A stretch of 64,000 nt of DNA from Terriglobia bacterium. Lineage in GTDB: Bacteria > Acidobacteriota > Terriglobia > Bryobacterales > Bryobacteraceae. The stretch lies in contig RGPS01000002.1 of assembly GCA_010084195.1 (NCBI GenBank), positions 40,116 through 104,115 on the forward strand. Direction: 5' to 3'. Shown here piece by piece: positions 56,007 to 64,000 of this stretch. Position numbers and translations under genes: made by a program. Below the pieces are notes generated by a model, which saw only the letters and a list, made by a program, of their open reading frames with translations, searched no databases and was not told the origin of the DNA. Position 1 is the first letter of the stretch, and every line of letters begins with the position of its first letter.

Positions 56007-57401
56007 TTGAAAACCCTGCTGGTCGTAGTCTTCGTCCTTCTGTTGTTGTGCGCGGCACCCCTCATCTATCTGGTTTCTTCTAATGAAACCGTTTTGAAGC
56101 TGGAGAACCCACCTAAGGTGATCGCCTTCCAGACCCCGGTAACAGTCCGTGCCGAGAATTCCCACGGCGTCCGCTGGGTCACCCTGGCAATCACACAGGA
56201 CGGGAAGACCACGGAAACCCGTATTGCTCAGGCCAAAGAGCAGTCCATCTTCCCGAAGCGGAACGAGGCACCCGTGATCATTCGGGCCAATGTAGGGAAG
56301 CAATCCACGCCCTCTCTGCATGACGGCAAAGCCAAAATCACCATCACAGCCGTTTCCAACGATTTCCGGGGCAAAAGTACCTCCGTCTCGCTCGACGTGG
56401 ACGTTATGACCGAACCGCCCCGTGTCTCCGCCGATGGCGCACAGCACTATATCAATCAGGGCGGGTCCGAAATGGTCACCTTCACCCCCGGCGGAGCGTG
56501 GACCGAGGCCGGTGTCCAGGTTGGTGACTACAAATTCCGTAGTTTCCCGCTGCCGAATCACCCAGGCCAGTACTTCTCTCTGTTCGCGTATTCGTGGCAG
56601 AATGGCCCGGAGACACCGGCCTTTGTCTATGCCTCCAATCCCGCAGGAACCCTGGCCCGGGCCGACTTTACCCACAAAGTTTTCCCGAAGAAATTCCGCG
56701 CCAGCACCATCCCCCTCGAAGTCATGAATCTCGACCGGATCGTGGGCCAGATTGACCCCAACAACCAGATTAAGGGCGATCTGGTGGAGCGTTTCATCTA
56801 CATCAATAACGAGATGCGCAAGCAGAACAACAAGGTCCTGGCTGATCTGCGGCTCCAGTCCGAGCAGAAGTTTCTTTGGTTCGGAGCCTTCCTCCCCATG
56901 GTCGACTCCACCGTGGAATCGCGCTTTGCCGATGATCGGACCTACACCTGGCAGGGCAAGAAAGTGGACCAGCAGACCCATCTTGGGTTCGATCTTGCCA
57001 AGCTGGCCCACTCCCCCGTCCCGGCTTCCAATGACGGCAGGGTGATCTTTGCCGAAAACCTGGGTATCTACGGCAACTGCATCGTGGTAGACCACGGCTT
57101 CGGGTTACAGACCGTCTATGCCCACCTGAGCGAATTCCTCGTGAAGCAGGGCGACATGGTCACCAAGGGCCAGACATTGGGGAAGACCGGTGCAACCGGC
57201 CTGGCCGGGGGCGATCACCTGCACTTCACCATGTTGATTGATGGCGTCCAGGTGAACCCGGTGGAGTGGTGGGACGCGCACTGGCTGAAAGACCGCATCC
57301 TGAGTCGCATGGACGTGACGCTCGACGAAAAAACGCCCAGCGGCGGCTATCCCGCCCCGAAATCCCGAGCCACCAAAACTAAGAAGTCAAAGCGCCGGTA
57401 A
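56007..57401 (+). CDS. M23-family (LytM-type) metallopeptidase
   Basis: 464 residues from a TTG, 4 bases after the S9 gene stop, with AAAGAGAT as a weak ribosome site. N-terminal signal anchor (KTLLVVVFVLLLLCAAPLIYLVS). Residues about 40-330 form a beta-rich region with no clear family. The zinc site is THLGFDLA (H-x3-D) and GGDHLHFTML, with VDHGFGLQTVYAHL between them, so all LytM metal ligands are present. It should cut peptidoglycan crossbridges or act as a regulator. A basic Lys-rich tail follows. The last 23 bases overlap the DapA-family gene on the other strand. Confidence 0.9.
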   Translation: MKTLLVVVFVLLLLCAAPLIYLVSSNETVLKLENPPKVIAFQTPVTVRAENSHGVRWVTLAITQDGKTTETRIAQAKEQSIFPKRNEAPVIIRANVGKQSTPSLHDGKAKITITAVSNDFRGKSTSVSLDVDVMTEPPRVSADGAQHYINQGGSEMVTFTPGGAWTEAGVQVGDYKFRSFPLPNHPGQYFSLFAYSWQNGPETPAFVYASNPAGTLARADFTHKVFPKKFRASTIPLEVMNLDRIVGQIDPNNQIKGDLVERFIYINNEMRKQNNKVLADLRLQSEQKFLWFGAFLPMVDSTVESRFADDRTYTWQGKKVDQQTHLGFDLAKLAHSPVPASNDGRVIFAENLGIYGNCIVVDHGFGLQTVYAHLSEFLVKQGDMVTKGQTLGKTGATGLAGGDHLHFTMLIDGVQVNPVEWWDAHWLKDRILSRMDVTLDEKTPSGGYPAPKSRATKTKKSKRR

Positions 57402-58293
57402 TCCAGCCCTGAAACCAGGTGGAATACTCAGCAAGCTTTGCCGTAGTTTCCGGGGCTAACGGGCAGGCCAGTTCCCCGCCCTTCTGGCCACGCAGGACCA
57501 AGGCCTGCTTTATACCCACCGGGACCGGAAAACTGTCAATTCGGGCAATAAACTCATCCAGCGTCGCTTGAGCTTTTGCAGCTCCAACCGTATCGCCCGC
57601 CTTCGCCGTCTTATACAGGCGCACCAAAACCTCCGGGATGGCCGAAGCACAACCGGAGAGCACGCCGTCCGCCCCGGCTTCAAGAGCTCTGAGCGCAATC
57701 CGGTCATTGCCCGCAAACAAGGCAAACGCCCGCTGCTCACGAAACGCCAGGAGCTGGGCAAAGTACTCCCAGTTGCCGCTGGAATCCTTTATCCCCGCAA
57801 ATCGCCCGGTGTCCAGCAGGCGCTTCGCCGTGTCGATCTCGAGCGGTGAGGTGAACTGCGGAATGCTGTACAGCAGGATCGGCAACGCATCCCCCACTTC
57901 CTTCGCGAAGGCCAGGCAATACGCCTCCACCTCGCCCTGCTGGTACGGGAAAAAATACGGAGGCATCAGCAACAAACCGCTGGCCCCGCCCCCGATAGCG
58001 TCCTCAGCAAGTTCGATGGACCCTCGAAGCGTGGTGTGACCCACCCCAACCACCAGCGGCACACGGGAACGCTTCGCAGCCAGATAAAGGGCCCTCTGCC
58101 GGTCCGGGTTCGAGTAGTTCACAAACTCGCCCGTTGACCCCATCAGGCAGATACTGTTTACGCCACCTGCTGCCACAAAATCCAGCAGTTCCAGCAGCCC
58201 GGTAAAGTCCGGCTCCAGCGTGCCGACACGATTCGGCGTCACTACCGCCGCCAGCACACCTTCCAGTTTTAGCCCTTCCCGACCCTTCTTCAT
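57379..58293 (-). CDS. DapA/NanA-superfamily aldolase (dihydrodipicolinate synthase family)
   Basis: 304 residues. Class I aldolase barrel with GSTGEFVNYSNPDR (phosphate/carboxylate-binding GxxGE motif), VPLVVGVGH, YSIPQFTS (catalytic Tyr region) and the Schiff-base Lys in FAGIKDSSGNW. These are shared by dihydrodipicolinate synthase, N-acetylneuraminate lyase and keto-deoxy-sugar aldolases; the exact reaction cannot be told. Neighbouring DUF1080, DUF5060 and BNR genes favour a sugar-acid aldolase. The start overlaps the DUF1080 gene by four bases (ATGA). Confidence 0.85.
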   Translation of the reverse strand: MKKGREGLKLEGVLAAVVTPNRVGTLEPDFTGLLELLDFVAAGGVNSICLMGSTGEFVNYSNPDRQRALYLAAKRSRVPLVVGVGHTTLRGSIELAEDAIGGGASGLLLMPPYFFPYQQGEVEAYCLAFAKEVGDALPILLYSIPQFTSPLEIDTAKRLLDTGRFAGIKDSSGNWEYFAQLLAFREQRAFALFAGNDRIALRALEAGADGVLSGCASAIPEVLVRLYKTAKAGDTVGAAKAQATLDEFIARIDSFPVPVGIKQALVLRGQKGGELACPLAPETTAKLAEYSTWFQGWITGALTS

Positions 58294-59231
58294 TGCGCAG
58301 TGGGCCGGAACAGGGGAGTCAGCACGATACTGCGAAATTCGACGGCACCATGGTCACCCTGCAGTTCAATCACCCCAGGCAGCCCCTCATAAGGGTCAAT
58401 CGCAATGGCTGTCAGGCCTTCAATCTTCTGCTTAGCAATCAGCGACTTCCCGTTCAGCGTCACCGAAACATCACGCCCCACCAGCCGCACGTCCATAGTT
58501 TGCCATTCACCAGCCTTCTTGCTGGCATTCACCACGGGCGTGAGACGACTGTAAAGCGCGCCATTGCCGTGCGATTGCGCCGGATTGCCGAAGTCATCCA
58601 GAATCTGTACTTCGTAGCGTCCCCGCAGGCCGATACCGCTGTTACTGTGTTCCGCAACCTTGTATTCCACATGAAGCTCGAAGTTCCAGAAACGCTTGGT
58701 GCTGACAAGGTTCCGCGCCTTCCCGGCACTCTTCAGGACACCGTCAGCCACCGTCCAACCCAAATCGTTTGCGTTGCCGAAACCCGTCCAGCCTGCCAGA
58801 TCTTTCCCGTTGAAGAGCTGAATCGCCTCGGACTTCAGCCAGGCAGCGTCGTCCCGATCCCGAATCACCGGAGCCCGATACCCCACAAAAGGAACTGGCC
58901 CACCCGGCCCCGTCATTTGACCCTGGAGTTGACCGTTCACCCACTTCGCCCGATACTCGCGCCGGCCAGCGGTATTTTCAAACGAGAACTGCAGTTCGTC
59001 GCTGACGATCTTCAATTCGTTGATGGCATTCAGATCGCCGCCCGGAAAGCCGATAAAACGGCCCTTCAATTCGGAAGTCCCCGCGCCGGACACTTCAAGC
59101 CACCAGGCTTTGTCAGCATTCGGGTTGGTCAGCAGAAGATCCCACCGACCATTAAAATTCACATCTGCGGCAGCCAAAACACCCGCACACATTGCAAATA
59201 AAAACGTGAACTTGCAGCGAATCAAAGTCAC
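58290..59231 (-). CDS. Secreted DUF1080 protein with N-terminal beta-barrel domain
   Basis: 313 residues from a GTG (GAGGAGG 6-10 bases upstream); the 24 extra track residues are not needed. Signal peptide ends near LAAAD. Residues 20-115 (NGRWDLLLTNPNADKAWWLEVSG) form a lipocalin-like region. Residues 125-310 are DUF1080: AIQLFNGKDLAGWTGFG, FELHVEYKVAEHSNSGIGLRGRYEVQI and LQGDHGAVEFRSIVLTPL. It is probably a periplasmic 3-keto-glycoside hydrolase or binding protein. Overlaps the DapA-family gene start (ATGA), so the two belong to one operon. Confidence 0.87.
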   Translation of the reverse strand: MTLIRCKFTFLFAMCAGVLAAADVNFNGRWDLLLTNPNADKAWWLEVSGAGTSELKGRFIGFPGGDLNAINELKIVSDELQFSFENTAGRREYRAKWVNGQLQGQMTGPGGPVPFVGYRAPVIRDRDDAAWLKSEAIQLFNGKDLAGWTGFGNANDLGWTVADGVLKSAGKARNLVSTKRFWNFELHVEYKVAEHSNSGIGLRGRYEVQILDDFGNPAQSHGNGALYSRLTPVVNASKKAGEWQTMDVRLVGRDVSVTLNGKSLIAKQKIEGLTAIAIDPYEGLPGVIELQGDHGAVEFRSIVLTPLFRPTAQ

Positions 59232-59253
59232 AAATCCCCTCCTCGTCAGACTA

Positions 59254-59928
59254 TCAGAGAGCCGCTTCCCGCCAGAGCAACTCAGCGTCGGATCTCCGCA
59301 CATAATTTGCTTCCACCGAAGCTGGTTCGCCCGTGTCGCCGCCCCTCATTCGAGCCACCGCGATCTGCCCAATCACGGCAGCCAAAGCCCGGGAGGCCAC
59401 TGTCACCGGCAGACTGGCCAACCGCGTCCCAACCAGAGCAGGCAGAAAAGGTTCAAAGTGCGGCGAGACCCACTCGAAATCCCGCTCCCCCAGCAATTCC
59501 ATCAAGTGGGGAAACCGGATAACCTGCTCCTCAATCACCAGCTTGCCGTCGTCCGCATACAGGGCTGCAAAGACCTCCCCCCGGCGCGCATCCAGAACAG
59601 TAGCGCGAAGAGGGGCCGTCCCAAACCGGCTGAGGGCCTCCAGATTAGAAATCGGAATCACGGCTTTCCCCAACACCTCCGCCAAACCCTTGGCAGCCGC
59701 CAGCCCGATTCTGACTCCTGTAAACGAGCCCGGACCTGACGCTGCCGCGAACACGTCAATGTCATCAGGCACCAGGCCCTCCCGGGTCAGCAGAGCGTCG
59801 AGGCGTTCAAAAAGCATGCCGCTAAACCCGTCCGGGGCATGCAGCAAAGTTTCCGTCACCACCACTTCATCACGAAGCAGCGCCATACTGCCGAACTCCG
59901 CAGTTGTGTCGAGTGCAAGTGTCAGCAT
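59254..59928 (-). CDS. tsaB: tRNA t6A biosynthesis protein TsaB
   Basis: 224 residues, the normal length. LTLALDTTAEFGSMALL is the ASKHA start motif, and FAAASGPGSFTGVRIGLAAAKGLA is the diagnostic TsaB segment. TsaB is the non-catalytic partner of TsaD in threonylcarbamoylation of tRNA A37. It starts directly at the end of the DUF5060 gene (stop at 59929) and ends 22 bases before the DUF1080 gene, so this housekeeping gene sits inside a putative sugar-degradation operon. Confidence 0.93.
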   Translation of the reverse strand: MLTLALDTTAEFGSMALLRDEVVVTETLLHAPDGFSGMLFERLDALLTREGLVPDDIDVFAAASGPGSFTGVRIGLAAAKGLAEVLGKAVIPISNLEALSRFGTAPLRATVLDARRGEVFAALYADDGKLVIEEQVIRFPHLMELLGERDFEWVSPHFEPFLPALVGTRLASLPVTVASRALAAVIGQIAVARMRGGDTGEPASVEANYVRRSDAELLWREAAL

Positions 59929-61662
59929 TTATTTGGTGAGTTGGTAGTTCCGGTCCACAATATAGGCCTTGCCCAGGCCATTCACCGCAGTCAAACGAAT
60001 GTGCAGCGCCGCAGGGTAATCTATCGCGATGTTGGCTGGAATCGTCAACGTTCCCGAAGCTCCCGTCCCGATCACCCGATACCCTCGCTCGGACACATTC
60101 ACTTCGCCGGTCCATTCATACAGCATCGCCTGAAGAGCTTTCGACTGCCGTTTCAGCTTAATCTCAAACTTCACCGGCTGCGAGAGCGAGATGGTGTCTC
60201 CGTCGGGAGCCACAATTTCGAACGGCACTTTCTCCGGATTCCCTTCCAGATCCTGCAACGCCAGGGCGGGCTCGCGGGAGTCGAACTTGTAACTCTTCAG
60301 CATGCCAGTCTTCTTGCCCTCACGCGAAACGTGCAGAATCCAGTCATGGCTGTTGTCGGGAGGACTAAAAGTCAACGCTTCCGTCTTCGTCTTCTCTTTT
60401 ACTTTGGTCCGTTCGCCGTTCAGCGGGTTCACCCACTCCACGTCGTAGGAAGCCTTGTCCACCGTCAGCGTCACTGGCCCTGGCTTCTCCACATACACCA
60501 CGTACTCCACTTCGTCCAGCGAAAGCGCCCGACCGTTCTCCACATCGAAATGCGGTGCCAGTTCCCAATGGCGCGTGGTGGACATAAAGTCGTACCAGAC
60601 CTTCATCTGCGCCGCAGCCTGCTCATTCGGCACTTCGGTCGCCGGATAGTGGCCGTTCATCGTCATGTTCCAAAGGCGCTTCCGGAAGACCTCGGTATCC
60701 TTCAGGCCCACCGCGAAATTATTCACTGCCGGATACTGAAACGCCTGCTGCTCCACCATCGCGATATTGTCATCACTGGTCTGAAACGACCGGTACCGCA
60801 GCCAGCCATCCTCCGACATCGGAGTCGAGGTCACCGACGCCCGGCTCGACCTTGTGTGTTTGTACGGGTCCAGTTCCGTCAGGTACCCGGCAATCTCCTT
60901 CAGCAGCGGCCGCCCGTTATCGTACGATTCCCAACCTTCCAGGCCCTGCCAGGTCACGTCGAAAGGCGCCAGTCGCGGCAGTGCATAGTCAAACCACTTC
61001 CGCCGATCCGCCCGCGACGGCAACAGTCGGTCCATCAGCCCGTTCGGGCCAAAAAACGCAATATCGACGATCAGGCCACGCTCATTGGCATAGCGGATCT
61101 TTTCCTCGGCCGCCCGAAACACATCCGGAGAGCGAAACTTCGAAGCCACCGCCTCATCAATCAGCGTGATCCCAACATGGTTGAAGTGTTGCAACGAACG
61201 CGCGTCAATCAGCGCCTTCCACCTCGCCAGATCCATCCCGTTGAAGTCCGGCACCACCGTCCCCATCCACAAATGCGGCGTCAGATTATTCCCCTCCACC
61301 CACGCAAAATGGTGCAGATTCGCCGCTCGCAGCCACCCTGGCTTGGCATTGTCCGTCGCCAGCAACTGTCCTTCCTTGCCACTAATCGGTCCCGGACCAG
61401 TCAGCCGGAACGTATGGGGCCCGGCTTCGTCAGGCGTGAAGCGAATCACCCATCGCGTGCCCCCGTCCCAGAAACCATTGGCACGAACCGTGTCGTGATG
61501 CGGTGAACGAATCTCTGCATGCAGATCAACCGCGTCGGTTGGCGTAACGCCCGGCAGGTCAAAGACGAGGTCGCAGGGCGAGTATTTCGACGTCGGGGGA
61601 CATACCGTCTGCGCCCACGCCGTAGCGACGAACAAGAAGCCAGTAACTATCCGAGACATCAT
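59929..61662 (-). CDS. DUF5060-domain glycoside-hydrolase-like protein
   Basis: 577 residues from paired ATGs at 61662/61659; the track start lies 192 bases upstream. Signal peptide to WAQT. The N-terminal beta-sandwich (residues 30-120, YSPCDLVFDLPGVT, FWDGGTRWVIRFTPDEAGPHTFRLTGP) is the DUF5060 domain that usually precedes a GH barrel of the apiosidase/DUF4038 type. A TIM-barrel-like section follows with WMGTVVPDFNGMD, HFNHVGITLIDEAV and RRKWFDYALPRLAPFDVTWQGLEGWE, where a catalytic Glu is expected. C-terminal beta domains close the protein. The substrate is likely a plant or bacterial glycan. It directly precedes tsaB. Confidence 0.8.
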   Translation of the reverse strand: MMSRIVTGFLFVATAWAQTVCPPTSKYSPCDLVFDLPGVTPTDAVDLHAEIRSPHHDTVRANGFWDGGTRWVIRFTPDEAGPHTFRLTGPGPISGKEGQLLATDNAKPGWLRAANLHHFAWVEGNNLTPHLWMGTVVPDFNGMDLARWKALIDARSLQHFNHVGITLIDEAVASKFRSPDVFRAAEEKIRYANERGLIVDIAFFGPNGLMDRLLPSRADRRKWFDYALPRLAPFDVTWQGLEGWESYDNGRPLLKEIAGYLTELDPYKHTRSSRASVTSTPMSEDGWLRYRSFQTSDDNIAMVEQQAFQYPAVNNFAVGLKDTEVFRKRLWNMTMNGHYPATEVPNEQAAAQMKVWYDFMSTTRHWELAPHFDVENGRALSLDEVEYVVYVEKPGPVTLTVDKASYDVEWVNPLNGERTKVKEKTKTEALTFSPPDNSHDWILHVSREGKKTGMLKSYKFDSREPALALQDLEGNPEKVPFEIVAPDGDTISLSQPVKFEIKLKRQSKALQAMLYEWTGEVNVSERGYRVIGTGASGTLTIPANIAIDYPAALHIRLTAVNGLGKAYIVDRNYQLTK

Positions 61663-61702
61663 CCCTACAAGGATAACGGGAAAGCAGTGGTAGCTTGATC
61701 GA

Positions 61703-62947
61703 ATGGCAACCAGACGGACGTTTCTCGCGATGGCCGGGGCCTGCTGCGCGCCGGCCATCGCCGCAGCAGATCCAAGGGTCACGCGCGAAGTCTTTCTGAA
61801 GTCTCCGAAAGAGGGCACCGCCGTCATGGCCGCCGCCTGGTACACAAGCGCCAAGGGGACTTCCCTGCTCTCCGTGGAAACCCGCTACAGCCGGTCCGAT
61901 ACCGTGGACATCGCTTACTACCGGACCTCCAGGGACAACGGCAGAACCTGGAGCCGCCCAACCCGGCACAAGACCGCCGAACGACGCCCTGAAGGGATGC
62001 TCCGTCGCCATCCCCGGACTGGAATAAACGAGCCCACTACGGGCAAATTCATCGAGTTCTTCGTGCAGGGCGTCTTGCCGACCGATGACCCGCTGGAAGG
62101 TATGCGGCGCTGGAACATCTTCTACCGGGTGGACGGCAAAGAGTATCAGGCTATTCAACACGGCCAGGAATTCGGCCCGGACCACCCATTCCCCGGTGTC
62201 CACGCCGGTCGCAGCATGGTGATGTTAGGCGACGTGTCTTCCGTGCCGTTGATCCTCAAAAACGGCACCATCCTGCTGCCGGCCATCACCACGCCTTTGA
62301 CGCCGGAAGGCAAACCTTACAATCCCACCGGAGGCTACACCTACACGGACGCCATAATTCTTCACGCCCGCTGGCAAAATGGCAGGCTGGCGTGGACGTC
62401 TTCGGGACCAGTGAAAGGCGATCCGGCACGGTCCACCCGCGGCATGGACGAACCCACTCTGGCGCAACTTCACGATGGTCGCCTGATGATGATCCTCCGC
62501 GGTTCCAATGACCGGAATCCAGCTCTGCCTGCGTACAAATGGGTTTGTTTTTCCACGGACGGCGGTTTCCACTGGTCCGAACCAAAACCCTGGACCTACA
62601 CCTCCGGAGAAGCCTTCTTTTCACCCTCCGCCAGTTCGCAGCTGGTACCGCACTCCAACGGCAAGCTCTACTGGCTCGGCCACATCTCCGCCACGAACGC
62701 CCGGGGCAATCGCCCCCGCTACCCGGTGTACGTGGGAGAGGTAGACCAGACTTCCGGCCTCCTGCTTCGCGACAGCCTGATCCAAATCGACGACCGTCAG
62801 CCCGATGACGACGAGATCCTGATGCTCTACAGCCTTTGCGCGCGCGAAGATCGCGAGGACCACCGGATCAATCTCCACATGTCCCGCCTGTTCGCCTTCC
62901 CGAATGCCTGGCGCGGCGACGCTCTGCTCTATCGAATCAGAGTGTAA
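61703..62947 (+). CDS. Tat-exported BNR/sialidase-like beta-propeller protein
   Basis: 414 residues. A Tat-type signal (TRRTFLAMAGACCAPAIAAA) opens the protein. BNR/Asp-box motifs SRDNGRTWS and STDGGFHWS lie about 240 residues apart on a six-bladed propeller as in exo-alpha-sialidases. The catalytic arginine triad and Tyr-Glu pair of true sialidases cannot be placed with certainty, so it may only be sialidase-like. Divergent from the DUF5060 gene with 40 bases between starts. A shared promoter region may control both. Confidence 0.8.
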   Translation: MATRRTFLAMAGACCAPAIAAADPRVTREVFLKSPKEGTAVMAAAWYTSAKGTSLLSVETRYSRSDTVDIAYYRTSRDNGRTWSRPTRHKTAERRPEGMLRRHPRTGINEPTTGKFIEFFVQGVLPTDDPLEGMRRWNIFYRVDGKEYQAIQHGQEFGPDHPFPGVHAGRSMVMLGDVSSVPLILKNGTILLPAITTPLTPEGKPYNPTGGYTYTDAIILHARWQNGRLAWTSSGPVKGDPARSTRGMDEPTLAQLHDGRLMMILRGSNDRNPALPAYKWVCFSTDGGFHWSEPKPWTYTSGEAFFSPSASSQLVPHSNGKLYWLGHISATNARGNRPRYPVYVGEVDQTSGLLLRDSLIQIDDRQPDDDEILMLYSLCAREDREDHRINLHMSRLFAFPNAWRGDALLYRIRV

Positions 62948-63030
62948 ATCACTACGGAAATACGGTATCTGGCCCGGATTACCCCACTGTCCCCGGCACA
63001 CGCCCTCATGCCCGCAAGCCCCCGTTTACC

Positions 63031-63068
63031 TTGACATCTTCACCGACTTGTGATGAAGTCAACATAAT
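63031..63068 (+). promoter_or_regulatory. Upstream region of the second TonB receptor: TTGACA and a short inverted repeat
   Basis: TTGACA at 63031-63036 has no good -10 at 17 bases (TGAAGT) but CATAAT lies 26 bases on. Between them is GACTT-N6-AAGTC (63045-63060), a candidate operator. Confidence 0.25.
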
Positions 63069-63129
63069 GGTGGGGTGGCGTCTGTTTGCCTTCCTTTTAC
63101 CTCGAATTGAAAAGTAAAGTCGAGAATTC

Positions 63130-64000
63130 ATGCAATTTCCACGTTTGAAAGTCATCCTCTCCGCAGCCATTCTGGCTTCGTTGGCAGCATCCTCACTCTG
63201 GGCCCAGGCGGCCGGCACCGGCACCCTCGTCGGTAATGTCACCGACGCTTCCGGAGCCACCATCGTCGGGGCCAAAGTCGCCGTCGTCAACACCGGCACC
63301 GCCTTTACTTCCGAATCCGTCACCAATTCCGAAGGGGCCTACTACGCCCCCTACCTCGCCCCCGGAACCTACCGCGTCAATGTCGAAAACCCCGGCTTCA
63401 AGCGCCTCGTCCGCGAAGGTATCATCATTCGCACCGGTGAAACCCTCCGCGTTGACGTCCAGCTCGAACTCGGTGCCATTACCGAATCCGTCAGCGTCTC
63501 CGGCTCAGCCCCCCTCCTCGAAACCGAAACCTCCACCTCCGGCCAGGTCCTCGATGGCGACCTCCTCGTCAAGATCCCCGTCAGCCAAAAGCGCGCCATC
63601 CGCATCCTCTTCTATATGCCCGGTGCCAACGCCATCGGCGGCTTCACCGTCCTCGGCCAGCGCGCCCGCGCCATGGGCTACACCGTCGATGGCATCAACG
63701 GCAAAGAGCCTGGCATCGGTGCCACCAACGGTACCGATGCCCAAATTTCCACCACACAGGACGCCTTCGAAGAAGTGAAGCTCTACACCACCGGCGCCCC
63801 CGCCGAACTCGGCCACTCCGCCGGCGGCCTCATGTCCATCGTTTTTAAGTCCGGCACCAATGAACTCCACGGCTCCGTCGAAGACCGCCTGATCGGCAAG
63901 TCCATGATCCACCGTTCTTACCTCGAACAACTCGCCCGCGCCAACCCCTTTACCTACCACGAAACAACGCTCCTCTTCACCGGTCCAGTCGTCATCCCCA
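63130..64000 (+). CDS. TonB-dependent receptor with CarboxypepD-like domain, N-terminal part
   Basis: Open to the window end; 290 residues visible. Missing from the ORF track because it has no stop in the window; the track ORFs here are other-frame shadows. Signal peptide to LWAQA, then a carboxypeptidase-regulatory-like domain (GTLVGNVTDASGATIVGAKVAV, LAPGTYRVNVENPGFK) and a TonB plug (LETETSTSGQVLDGD, RAMGYTVDGINGKEPG, GGLMSIVFKSGTNELHGSVED). Same architecture as the receptor at 17854-20943. Ligand unknown; its position after the DUF5060 and BNR genes suggests a glycan. Confidence 0.88.
   Translation, partial: MQFPRLKVILSAAILASLAASSLWAQAAGTGTLVGNVTDASGATIVGAKVAVVNTGTAFTSESVTNSEGAYYAPYLAPGTYRVNVENPGFKRLVREGIIIRTGETLRVDVQLELGAITESVSVSGSAPLLETETSTSGQVLDGDLLVKIPVSQKRAIRILFYMPGANAIGGFTVLGQRARAMGYTVDGINGKEPGIGATNGTDAQISTTQDAFEEVKLYTTGAPAELGHSAGGLMSIVFKSGTNELHGSVEDRLIGKSMIHRSYLEQLARANPFTYHETTLLFTGPVVIP

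Noticed and set aside
63236-63778. 180-residue Pro/Ser-rich plus-strand ORF inside the second TonB receptor
   Set aside because: Alternate-frame composition artefact; the receptor frame has signal peptide and plug motifs.

Overview
The window looks like a chromosomal stretch from an Acidobacteriota bacterium, most likely of the Bryobacterales/Solibacter type. This is inferred from gene content, not from a marker search. Pointers are two very large TonB-dependent receptors with an N-terminal carboxypeptidase-regulatory-like domain, a secreted VWFA-domain protein of the acidobacterial type, several DUF1080 proteins, a cytochrome-c/PQQ quinoprotein, a DUF2934 protein, MacB-type permeases and a base composition that is visibly G+C rich. 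The DNA is gene dense and carries no rRNA, tRNA, CRISPR array, transposase or phage gene that I can recognise.

Layout. 1-6.9 kb: secreted MBL hydrolase, adenosine-deaminase-family enzyme divergent from glgB, FAD-dependent desaturase-like enzyme, secreted phosphodiesterase. 7.0-7.9 kb: an intact MNT nucleotidyltransferase next to a wrecked HepT toxin gene fused to the tail of a PIN-like protein. 8-11.6 kb: UPF0173 hydrolase and secA. 11.7-15.5 kb (minus): a tripartite-exporter operon (tiny membrane ORF, membrane fusion protein, two MacB/FtsX permeases, no ATPase). 15.6-17.1 kb: two DUF1080-like secreted proteins behind twin palindromes. 17.1-21.8 kb (minus): DUF429 protein, TonB receptor, LytTR regulator. 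22-26.7 kb: SDR epimerase, M28 peptidase, a Wzt-like protein with a gutted ABC domain, 2'-5' RNA ligase, a membrane protein. 26.8-29.1 kb: rpmI, rplT, a coiled-coil protein, a strong terminator, zapA and a rhomboid protease. 29-35.1 kb: VWFA protein, response regulator, GH3 enzyme, diheme quinoprotein. 35-39 kb: acyl-CoA synthetase, sugar isomerase, a barrel-less mini amidohydrolase, DUF4097 lipoprotein. 39.3-42.8 kb: histidine kinase / CheY-like receiver / sigma-54 regulator cassette plus DUF2934, closed by a bidirectional terminator. 42.8-44.6 kb (minus): monoheme cytochrome c and hexaheme membrane cytochrome. 44.8-48.6 kb: universal stress protein, ArsR-type regulator with AHSA1 protein, esterase, secreted beta-sandwich protein. 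48.6-53.9 kb: AI-2E-family permease, ruvX-mltG, a HutI-like protein that has lost its metal ligands, a CDF transporter with an internal deletion. 54-57.4 kb: S9 and M23 peptidases. 57.4-64 kb: DapA/NanA-family lyase, DUF1080 protein, tsaB, DUF5060 glycoside-hydrolase-like protein, BNR/sialidase-like protein, and the start of a second TonB receptor.

How the genes fit together. Most of the accessory content fits a heterotroph that degrades polymers: secreted DUF1080, GH3, DUF5060 and BNR proteins, peptidases and TonB receptors, with respiration through c-type cytochromes and a quinoprotein. No single unmistakably new system stands out. The most unusual material is a set of decaying or reduced proteins (HepT chimera, barrel-less amidohydrolase, metal-less HutI homolog, CDF lacking a membrane segment, Wzt-like protein without Walker motifs), a 50-residue ORF at the head of the exporter operon, and a family of dispersed palindromic repeats in intergenic DNA.

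Start codons were chosen by homology of the N-terminus, visible Shine-Dalgarno sequence and operon overlap, so several differ from the ORF track. No database search or computed alignment was available; family names rest on motif recognition.
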